Shown here: piece by piece, positions 1 through 5,738 of the stretch | Position numbering within the stretch: position 1 is the stretch's first letter | How the letters are laid out: each line of letters begins with the position of its first letter | Source of the DNA: an uncultured Ruminococcus sp. | GTDB lineage: Bacteria; Bacillota; Clostridia; Oscillospirales; CAG-272 | NCBI GenBank assembly: GCA_902766115.1 | Contig: CACXCL010000079.1 | Coordinates: 1 to 8,117 of the forward strand | Reading direction: 5' to 3' | Length of the DNA: 8,117 bases | Program-made: the position numbers and the translations under genes | The notes under the pieces: model-generated | The model's input: only the letters and a program-made list of their open reading frames with translations | Database searches by the model: none | What the model was told of the DNA's origin: nothing

Positions 1-3000
1 CATGACGTCCTGATAGTTCAGGTGAGGCCCCAGGACGTTCTGCAGACTTCCGCAGACCTTCACTTCGATCCTGTTCCCGCCCTCTTTAAGATACGGGGCG
101 ATATCGACGTCATACCGCCCGTTGCGGTGGACGGCGGAGATGTATTTCCCGTTCACCGTGACGGAGGCAGCGGTCCCCTTGTAGTCCGCGACGCGGAGGG
201 TCGCCGTCTCCGGCTTCCTCTCCAGGTTCACGCCGTATTCGTAGACTACGCTGCCGGAATAGTGGCTCATGCCCTGATCTTTCCAGTATCCGTATCCGGG
301 CGTGCGTCCCGGAGTGAGGACGAAAGCGTCGTCCTCCACCGATACCGAGAAATCGCCCTCGAGGAAGACCGCCTCCACCTCGCAGAGCACGTCGAACCGT
401 TCGGCGGAGAGCTTCAGCTCGTTCTCCCCGGGTATGACCTCCTCGGTGACGTCGAGTATACCGAACTCCTCGCCGAAATAATACTTCTCGCCCCGGTACG
501 GGACCTCCGTGCCGTTGACGGTGAGTTTCATTTTTTCAGGCCGTTCGATGATCGCCTTGATCGGCAGACCGACGGTCTCCGGTGCGACGTTGAAGCGGTA
601 GGTGAGCGTGAACGCGGTCTCCGGACCGAAGGAGTCGTTCATATCGAGGTATTTCGTGTGCTGCTGGGTGCTCCTCCACGGGTTTCCTCTGCCCATCATC
701 TCGTGGAACAGCGTTTTGGCGGTCTCGAGGAAATATCTCTCCGGGAACTTTTTGTCGCCGATTTCAAGCGACGGATGGTCCAGGGTGAAGGTGTTTTCCC
801 TGTCGGGTCTGATCGAGACAAGCTCGAGCTCCGCCTCTTCCGTCTTGGCGGCGGGGGCATTTTCCGCCGGAGCCGGGAGATCGTCGGTGACGAAGAGCAG
901 GCTCTCGCACCTCTCCAGCTCCACGCGGAACGTGAAGTATCCGTTGTCCTGTACGCCGTCGAGGGCGCATCTCTCGCCGGTGAACATATCCCACCGCACC
1001 GCGGACGAGCACTTCACCCGCACGTCGGAGGAATACTTTCCCATGCTGTGATTGACGATGAAAAAGATCTGCCGTCCGTCCGGAAGGACCCGTCTCATGG
1101 ACCCCACGCCGGTGACGGGCTCCGCAGAGACGTATTTTTCGAATTTTTCGCCGAGGAGGCTCAGCAGTCCGTCGACGGATCCGGCGGCGGTCCAGTTACG
1201 CCTCAGCTCCGCGGTCCTCGGATCGTCGGTCATGCCGGAGATATACCCGGCTCCGTCGCCCTCTCCGCCGTCTCCGGTGGAGATGACCGCGCCGCCCGCT
1301 CTCATGAATTCGAGCAGCGTGTCCGCGGTGGAGCCCATCAGATTCTTCGTATCTCGGGACAGTATCACCGCGTCGTATCTCTGATCGCCGACCACGAGTT
1401 TCCCGTCCTCGACCCGCGCCGCGTCCTCCATGGTGAACTCGTCGCCCAGGTCAAAGTCCCACATCTCGCGGCACAGAGACTCGAACAAGGTCAGAAAGTC
1501 GCGCATATCGGGATTCTTGACGCATCCCGGATCTCTGCCGTGGTCCACGTCGCCCTTGCCGTCAAGTCCCGTGACGAGATATCCCGTGGTGCTGGGGTTG
1601 ACGAGCAGGATCCTCTGTTCCATCCTCCCACGGGTGAGCATATACGACCCGCGGGCGAAGTAGTCGTTATATTCGGTATATTCCTTCCACCAGGGCTGTC
1701 TGTAGTCAAAGGACTGGGGACAGTCGCGCTTGCGCTGACCCATGTAGGAAAAGAGAGTCAGGTGAGGTACGAAGAAATTTATGCCGTTGACGAGAAGATA
1801 GTCGCCCATCCTCTTGTAGTCGTCGGTGGTGGAGTGGTATCCTCCGGCGCCGTACGCCTCGCACAGGGTCCTCTCCTTTTTGAACTGGTTCGCCGCGGAG
1901 CGGATCTCGATCATCTCGAGCTTGTCGAACTCCGTGGGGTAGTCCCTCAGATGATCGCACAGAAGCAGGTCAAGACCCGGCCACTGGCGGAACTCGTAGG
2001 TGTGCTGCTCCGACGGGGCGATCCTCCCTCCGTGCGCCTGGGGCCACTGGTGTTCGATATCGTGACCGGTCCAGGCGATCCCGTGCTTTCCGCACCAGTC
2101 GGCGATGGGCTTCACGAAATTGTCGATCCACAGGGTGTGGAGCGTGCGGAAATAGTCGAATCTGATCTTTTCCGGCGGTCGGTCGAAGGGCATGGAACCG
2201 TCCTTGAAGGTCACGTTCCGGATCACCGCCTGGATGTTCCTCTCAAGCGGATAACCGTTCAGCTCAAAGAACCTGTCCTTTACGATGTGGGAGAACGGAA
2301 CGGTGTCGGTGCCCTCGCTGTGGATGTTCGCCTCGTCCGAGAAGGACGCGGGGATCACCGTTCCGAAGTCGTCGCCGAACCGTTTGAAGTATTCGTCATA
2401 GGTGATCTCGAGGAAAGCGTCCGTCGCTCTCCTGTTCATCACGTCGATATACGGGTGGCCGCCGCAGCCGAGATCCCCTCTCGGGCGGTACAGGTATATC
2501 ACGAAAACCTTTTCTGCGTACTTGCCCCACTCTTCGAGCGGGATATCCGTCAGGTCGCGGCCCAGGACGTCGCCCTCGAACCACTCCGCCGCGCGGATCA
2601 GCGGCCCTCCGAACTGCGGGTTCGCGCCGTCGACGATGCGTGACTTGGCGATGTCTCCGCAGACGTTCGCCTCCCCCTCCCTCTCGCATACGAGTCCTCC
2701 GGCAAAGCCGGACGGCCAGGTGTTCTCATCGTACATGTAGAGGAGGTTTCCGACCCTTTTCGACTCGTCGAGAGCGAATCTGAACGCGTCGAAGAACTCG
2801 TCGGAGAGATACTCCGTGATGAGCCCCGCGCGGGCGTGGGCGAAGGCGCCTCCGAAGCCGTGTTCTTTGAAATCGTCGATCTGTTTCTTTATCTCGTCGT
2901 GGTCCATGACGGAGTTCCACGACCAGAACGGTGCGGGACGGAATATCGGTTCCGGGCTTTCAAAGCCCTCCCGCAAGTGGTCGCCGGTGATGTTTTCTGC

Positions 3001-3003
3001 CAT
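1..3003 (-). CDS. GH106-like glycoside hydrolase (putative alpha-L-rhamnosidase type), C-terminus cut by window edge
   Basis: This frame is open from the ATG at 3003-3001 to base 1: 1001 codons with no stop, so the gene is 3'-truncated by the window. AAGGAG lies 6 bases before the ATG and supports this start. There is no signal peptide (N-terminus MAENITGDHL), so the enzyme should be cytosolic. Residues about 22-460 look like the GH106-type barrel: RPAPFWSWN (22-30), YDENTWPSGFAGG (91-103), TGHDIEH (312-318), EAYGAGGY (382-389) and the stretch VNGINFFVPH (405-414). A Rossmann/amidotransferase-like region follows at about 462-660, then beta domains. The last of these, about 922-1001, is a galactose-binding-like jelly roll ending near SLQNVLGPH, which suggests only a few dozen residues are missing. 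GH106 members remove alpha-L-rhamnose from plant or bacterial glycans, but the substrate here is inferred; related GH106-like proteins have uncertain specificity. E382 and the acidic residues at 223-230 are candidate catalytic residues, not proven. It is the third gene after mnmE and metA. Confidence 0.5.
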   Translation of the reverse strand, partial: MAENITGDHLREGFESPEPIFRPAPFWSWNSVMDHDEIKKQIDDFKEHGFGGAFAHARAGLITEYLSDEFFDAFRFALDESKRVGNLLYMYDENTWPSGFAGGLVCEREGEANVCGDIAKSRIVDGANPQFGGPLIRAAEWFEGDVLGRDLTDIPLEEWGKYAEKVFVIYLYRPRGDLGCGGHPYIDVMNRRATDAFLEITYDEYFKRFGDDFGTVIPASFSDEANIHSEGTDTVPFSHIVKDRFFELNGYPLERNIQAVIRNVTFKDGSMPFDRPPEKIRFDYFRTLHTLWIDNFVKPIADWCGKHGIAWTGHDIEHQWPQAHGGRIAPSEQHTYEFRQWPGLDLLLCDHLRDYPTEFDKLEMIEIRSAANQFKKERTLCEAYGAGGYHSTTDDYKRMGDYLLVNGINFFVPHLTLFSYMGQRKRDCPQSFDYRQPWWKEYTEYNDYFARGSYMLTRGRMEQRILLVNPSTTGYLVTGLDGKGDVDHGRDPGCVKNPDMRDFLTLFESLCREMWDFDLGDEFTMEDAARVEDGKLVVGDQRYDAVILSRDTKNLMGSTADTLLEFMRAGGAVISTGDGGEGDGAGYISGMTDDPRTAELRRNWTAAGSVDGLLSLLGEKFEKYVSAEPVTGVGSMRRVLPDGRQIFFIVNHSMGKYSSDVRVKCSSAVRWDMFTGERCALDGVQDNGYFTFRVELERCESLLFVTDDLPAPAENAPAAKTEEAELELVSIRPDRENTFTLDHPSLEIGDKKFPERYFLETAKTLFHEMMGRGNPWRSTQQHTKYLDMNDSFGPETAFTLTYRFNVAPETVGLPIKAIIERPEKMKLTVNGTEVPYRGEKYYFGEEFGILDVTEEVIPGENELKLSAERFDVLCEVEAVFLEGDFSVSVEDDAFVLTPGRTPGYGYWKDQGMSHYSGSVVYEYGVNLERKPETATLRVADYKGTAASVTVNGKYISAVHRNGRYDVDIAPYLKEGGNRIEVKVCGSLQNVLGPHLNYQDVM

Positions 3004-3050
3004 ATGTTTCTCCTTTTCTCCGCCTCGGCGGTATGTTTGAGGGGCGCCGC

Positions 3051-3989
3051 TCAAAGCGTCACGTCGCCCATGTCTTTCAGTTTGTTCAGGTCGTAAGGCG
3101 TATTTTGATACACAAAGTAATTCAGCCAGTTGGAGAACAACAGGTGCGCGTGGGCGCGCCAGGTGTTCACCGGACGCTTCGTCGGGTCGTCGCCGGGATA
3201 GTAGTGAGACGGGACGTGGGGGTCCATCCCGCGGTCCCTGTCGCGTTCGTATTCCATGCCGAGGGTCTCCGTGTCGTACTCGCTGTGACCCATGACGTAG
3301 AAGAGACGGCGCTTTTTCGAGGATACGATATACACTCCCGCCTCGTCGGATTCCGCCAGGATCTCAAGCTTGCCGGTGGCGAGGATATCTTCCGCCCTCA
3401 CCTCGGTGTGGCGGGAGTGAGGCGCGTTGAACGTCTCGTCGAAACCCCGCATGAGGGGGTGCGACGGCATGAGGTTTTTGTGGGCGAAGACGCCGGACAT
3501 TTTAGAGTCCAGCTTATATTTCGGCACGCCGTAGTGATAGTAAAGACCCGCCTGCGCCGCCCAGCATATGTAGAAGGTGGAAAACACGTTCGTTTTCGAC
3601 CAGAGCATGATGTCGCAGAGCTCCTTCCAGTAGTCCACCTGCTCGAAATCCAGATTCTCCACCGGCGCCCCGGTGATGATGAGTCCGTCGAACCTATGAT
3701 TCCTCACCTCCTCAAACGTGCGGTAGAAGGAGATCATATGCTCCTCCGGGGTGTTCTGCGACTTGTGGGACGACGTCATGAGAAGCGTCATCTCTATCTG
3801 CAGCGGAGTGTTGGACAGAAGTCTTATGATCTGCGTCTCCGTCGTTATCTTCGTCGGCATCAAGTTGAGGATGGCGAGGCGCAGCGGACGGATGTCCTGA
3901 GACACGGCGCGCAGCTCGTCCATGACGAATATGTTTTCCTTCTGCATGATCTCCCACGCCGGGAGCTCCTGCGGTATTTTGATCGGCAA
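3051..3989 (-). CDS. metA: Homoserine O-acyltransferase MetA, predicted acetyl-CoA-dependent (MetAA)
   Basis: This 312-residue protein matches the family length (E. coli MetA has 309) and is collinear with it from MPIKIPQELP to the C-terminal NWLNYFVYQ. It transfers an acyl group to the hydroxyl of L-homoserine, the committed step of methionine synthesis, in the cytosol. The catalytic triad aligns without gaps: nucleophile C142 (in FYICWAAQ), H235 and E237 (in GHSEYD); R249 corresponds to the substrate-carboxylate arginine. Residue 111 is Glu (GAPVE). In the published comparison of Bacillus cereus and E. coli enzymes, Glu at 111 goes with acetyl-CoA use and Gly with succinyl-CoA use, so acetyltransferase is predicted. 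The start codon is TTG (3989-3987), fixed by homology and by an AGGGGAGG site 8 bases upstream. It begins 18 bases after the mnmE stop, so it is probably translated from an mnmE-led transcript. No SAM riboswitch fits in the gap. Confidence 0.5.
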   Translation of the reverse strand: MPIKIPQELPAWEIMQKENIFVMDELRAVSQDIRPLRLAILNLMPTKITTETQIIRLLSNTPLQIEMTLLMTSSHKSQNTPEEHMISFYRTFEEVRNHRFDGLIITGAPVENLDFEQVDYWKELCDIMLWSKTNVFSTFYICWAAQAGLYYHYGVPKYKLDSKMSGVFAHKNLMPSHPLMRGFDETFNAPHSRHTEVRAEDILATGKLEILAESDEAGVYIVSSKKRRLFYVMGHSEYDTETLGMEYERDRDRGMDPHVPSHYYPGDDPTKRPVNTWRAHAHLLFSNWLNYFVYQNTPYDLNKLKDMGDVTL

Positions 3990-3997
3990 CTGTTACG

Positions 3998-4005
3998 CCT
4001 CCCCT
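3998..4005 (-). promoter_or_regulatory. Strong ribosome-binding site for TTG-started metA
   Basis: On the minus strand this reads AGGGGAGG, 8 bases before the TTG at 3989-3987 and inside the 18-base gap after the mnmE stop codon (4010-4008). A near-perfect Shine-Dalgarno at ideal spacing compensates for the weak start codon and confirms the N-terminus MPIKIP. No ATG or GTG near this point would preserve the conserved first residues. Confidence 0.5.
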
Positions 4006-4007
4006 CT

Positions 4008-5402
4008 TTATTTTCCCACGCAGAAGCGCGAGAATATACCGTTCACGATCTCCTCGGTGACTCCTCTGCCGTCGGTCTCGCCGAGCTTTGACGCGGCGCT
4101 CTCGCAGAGGGTGCATACCGCGTCGGCGCTGTCCCCGGATTCGAGGGCGGCGAGCGCGTCCCGGACGAGTCCGTGAGCGACCGTGAGATCGGCGCGCTGG
4201 CGGGCGTCCCATATCACGGCGTCCGAGTCGAGATCCACGGAGTCCGAGTCGAACAGGTCAGCCACGGCACGGTCGACGGCGGCGATCCCGTCTCCCGTGA
4301 GACAGGATACCCTCACCGTAATATCGTGATTTCTCTCTATTTCTTCAGTCTCGTCCCCGGACAGAGCGGGTTCGAGGTCGCATTTGTTGATCACGGCGAT
4401 CCGTGGAACGGCGGGGTATTTTTTCATCATATCCCTCTCGGCGTCCGTCAGCGGGCGGCTCCCGTCGAAGACGGCGAACAGCAGCTCCGCGTTCTCCATC
4501 TCCCGGACGGCGCGCTCCACTCCCATGGATTCCGCCTCGTTTTCCGCCTCCCGGAGTCCCGCCGTATCCGATAAAAGCACCGTGATCCCGCCGAGAGAGA
4601 CAGTCCGTCTCAGCACGTCCCGGGTGGTGCCCGGCATATCCGTCACGATGGCTCCGTCGTCGCCGCAAAGAGCGTTGAACAGGGACGATTTTCCGACGTT
4701 GGGCACGCCGACCACGGCGGCTTTCACGCCGTCCGCCACCGCGGAGCCGCGCCTGAAGGTCGCAAGAAGCCTGCCGAGCGAGCTCTCCGCCTCCCGAAGA
4801 GCGTCAAGCACCTCTTCACCGCCGTCGCGTCCCGAGCCGTCCGTTATCTCCTCGTCGGGATAGTCGATCTCGGCGTAAAGATAGCTGAGGGACGAGACGA
4901 GACGGTCCGTGATCCGGCGAAGCTCGTTTTTGAGCCGTCCTCCGGCGGCGCCGACGGACAGTCTCAACCTGTCCTCCGTATCCGAGTCGATGAGAAGTCC
5001 CACCGCCTCAGCCTCGGACAAGGTCATTTTCCCGTTTATGAAAGAGCGCTTTGTGAACTCGCCCGCCTCCGCGGGACGGGCTCCGGCGGCAAATACCGCC
5101 TCAAGCACCGCGCGGGTGACAGAGACTCCGCCGTGGCAGGAGATCTCCGCCACGTCCTCTCCCGTGAACGACGCAGGACCGCGATATGTTGTCAGCACCG
5201 CGCGGTCTACGACCCGTCCGTCAAGGTCGCGCACCTCTCCGTAGGTCGCCCGTCGAGGCGCGATCTCGCAGACATCCTTTCCGCCCGCCGGGAAAAACAC
5301 CTTTTCCGCCGTCCCCAGGGCGCCGTCCCCGCTGATCCGTATCACCGCGACGCCTCCGCGTCCTCTCGGCGTGGAGACGGCAGCCACAGTGTCGCCGTTC
5401 AT
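4008..5402 (-). CDS. mnmE: tRNA uridine-5-carboxymethylaminomethyl(34) synthesis GTPase MnmE
   Basis: MnmE works with MnmG to install the (carboxymethyl)aminomethyl group on the wobble uridine of certain tRNAs, a K+-dependent GTPase reaction in the cytosol. From the ATG at 5402-5400 the product is 464 residues, near the usual 450-460. The N-terminal folate-binding domain begins MNGDTVAAVSTPRGRGG and carries FTGEDVAEISCHGG (79-92) and GEFTKRSFINGK (114-125). The G domain is intact: P-loop GVPNVGKS (232-239), TDMPGTTRD (254-262), DTAG (279-282) and NKCD (339-342). The protein ends in FCVGK, retaining the invariant C-terminal cysteine motif (C461). The frame extends upstream to a TTG at 5462, but the family begins at the internal ATG and the candidate promoter would place the RNA start near 5461. 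The Shine-Dalgarno is modest (GGAAAA, 5406-5411). It is the first gene of the leftward unit and is followed closely by metA. mnmG is not in the window. Confidence 0.5.
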   Translation of the reverse strand: MNGDTVAAVSTPRGRGGVAVIRISGDGALGTAEKVFFPAGGKDVCEIAPRRATYGEVRDLDGRVVDRAVLTTYRGPASFTGEDVAEISCHGGVSVTRAVLEAVFAAGARPAEAGEFTKRSFINGKMTLSEAEAVGLLIDSDTEDRLRLSVGAAGGRLKNELRRITDRLVSSLSYLYAEIDYPDEEITDGSGRDGGEEVLDALREAESSLGRLLATFRRGSAVADGVKAAVVGVPNVGKSSLFNALCGDDGAIVTDMPGTTRDVLRRTVSLGGITVLLSDTAGLREAENEAESMGVERAVREMENAELLFAVFDGSRPLTDAERDMMKKYPAVPRIAVINKCDLEPALSGDETEEIERNHDITVRVSCLTGDGIAAVDRAVADLFDSDSVDLDSDAVIWDARQRADLTVAHGLVRDALAALESGDSADAVCTLCESAASKLGETDGRGVTEEIVNGIFSRFCVGK

Positions 5403-5426
5403 CACTTTTCCGCACTTTCCTTTCAC

Positions 5427-5442
5427 CGCGCCCTCCGGCGCG
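5427..5442 (-). other. Small GC-rich stem-loop in the mnmE leader
   Basis: The minus strand reads CGCGCC, loop GGAG, GGCGCG: a perfect 6-bp stem with a tetraloop, about 25 bases upstream of the mnmE ATG and within the leader expected from the promoter at 5468-5476. It has no T-tract, so it is not a terminator. It could affect translation or RNA stability, or be a chance product of high GC content. Confidence 0.5.
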
Positions 5443-5467
5443 TCTTTCAAAAAACACTTCAAAGTTT

Positions 5468-5476
5468 ATTCTACCA
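5468..5476 (-). promoter_or_regulatory. Candidate extended -10 promoter for mnmE-metA-hydrolase
   Basis: On the minus strand this reads TGG-TAGAAT: a 5-of-6 match to TATAAT preceded by the TGn extension. The hexamer 17 bases upstream, TTTATT, is a poor -35 box, which is typical when an extended -10 is present. A better -35-like TTTACA lies too far away (25 bases). The predicted RNA start near 5461 gives a leader of about 59 bases to the mnmE ATG and excludes the in-frame TTG at 5462. The surrounding A/T-rich stretch (5461-5520) supports a promoter location. Confidence 0.5.
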
Positions 5477-5581
5477 TAAAGGAACGGAAAAATAAACCTG
5501 TAAACGAAAAATAATGAGATTTCCCCGCTGTTTTTCTCAAAACTTTTCCCGGGATCCTTCAGCGACTCAAAACAATAAAAG

Positions 5582-5618
5582 AAAAAAACCCCTCTCAGAG
5601 GACGCGGCGGCGGGTTTT
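5582..5618 (-). terminator. Terminator-like inverted repeat with T-tract on the minus strand
   Basis: The arms are aaaaccc (5585-5591) and gggtttt (5612-5618), and an inner CCTC/GAGG stem is possible at 5591-5601. Read on the minus strand, the hairpin ends in GGGG followed by seven T and then a further T-rich run. This is the polarity of an intrinsic terminator stopping leftward RNA before it reaches the mnmE promoter. On the plus strand only four T follow, so function in that direction is less likely. The 20-base loop makes the fold imperfect. It may insulate mnmE from antisense transcription or be a remnant of a lost gene. Confidence 0.5.
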
Positions 5619-5626
5619 CTGCAAAA

Positions 5627-5642
5627 AACCGAAATAACGGTT
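5627..5642. repeat. Inverted repeat overlapping the -35 box (operator or weak terminator)
   Basis: AACCG (5627-5631), six-base spacer AAATAA, CGGTT (5638-5642). The right arm shares its last two bases with the TTGACA box at 5641-5646. This position suits a repressor operator for the rightward gene. Alternatively, on the minus strand the repeat is a 5-bp hairpin ending in CGGTTTTTT, a weak intrinsic terminator. The sequence does not decide between the two. Confidence 0.5.
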
Positions 5643-5669
5643 GACAGACGTGCGGCGGAGCGATATAAT
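5641..5669 (+). promoter_or_regulatory. Perfect consensus vegetative sigma-factor promoter
   Basis: TTGACA (5641-5646), a 17-base spacer, and TATAAT (5664-5669). Both hexamers and the spacing match the sigma-70/sigma-A consensus exactly. The RNA start is expected near 5675-5677, giving a leader of about 60 bases to the ATG at 5739. This predicts strong housekeeping transcription of the SLH surface protein unless something bound at the overlapping inverted repeat represses it. Confidence 0.5.
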
Positions 5670-5673
5670 GGTC

Positions 5674-5711
5674 TTGCGGAAAGCTTCTCCCTGTCGGGAG
5701 GCATTTCGCAA
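5674..5711 (+). promoter_or_regulatory. Long imperfect hairpin at the predicted mRNA 5' end
   Basis: Nested complementary arms can be traced by eye: TTGC (5674-5677) with GCAA (5708-5711), GAAA (5679-5682) with TTTC (5704-5707), GC with GC (5683-5684, 5701-5702) and CTCCC (5687-5691) with GGGAG (5696-5700). The loop is TGTC. Single bulges are at 5678 and 5703, and a two-base bulge at 5685-5686. That is 15 pairs beginning at the expected transcription start. There is no T-tract, and the ribosome-binding site AGAGAGG (5725-5731) lies outside it. A 5'-end RNA-stabilising stem is the simplest reading; a regulatory leader is possible. Confidence 0.5.
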
Positions 5712-5738
5712 AATCCGAACAATCAGAGAGGTCCGATC

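Noticed and set aside
22..2643. Plus-strand open frame of 873 codons
   Set aside because: It is the exact codon-aligned antisense of the GH106-like gene. It stays open because that gene avoids the Leu TTA/CTA and Ser TCA codons in GC-rich DNA. The translation has no recognisable motifs, and it lacks a ribosome-binding site and promoter.
3036..3055. Inverted repeat TTTGAG/CTCAAA across the metA stop as a terminator
   Set aside because: The stem is six pairs with an eight-base loop and no following T-tract on the minus strand. The downstream CCGCC/GGCGG palindrome also lacks a T-run, so co-transcription of the hydrolase is more likely.
3033..4091. Plus-strand open frame of 352 codons opposite metA
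   Set aside because: It is codon-aligned antisense of metA running into the mnmE end. MetA on the other strand has complete catalytic residues, so this is a shadow.
5403..5462. Longer mnmE start at TTG 5462 giving 20 extra residues
   Set aside because: MnmE proteins begin at the MNGDTVAAVSTP-like segment. The extra residues look like translated leader, and the candidate promoter would start RNA at about that base.
5463..5738. SAM riboswitch, T-box or other known riboswitch in the divergent region
   Set aside because: I looked for S-box-like and T-box-like conserved segments on both strands and saw none. Only simple hairpins are present, and the minus leader is too short if the -10 at 5468 is used.
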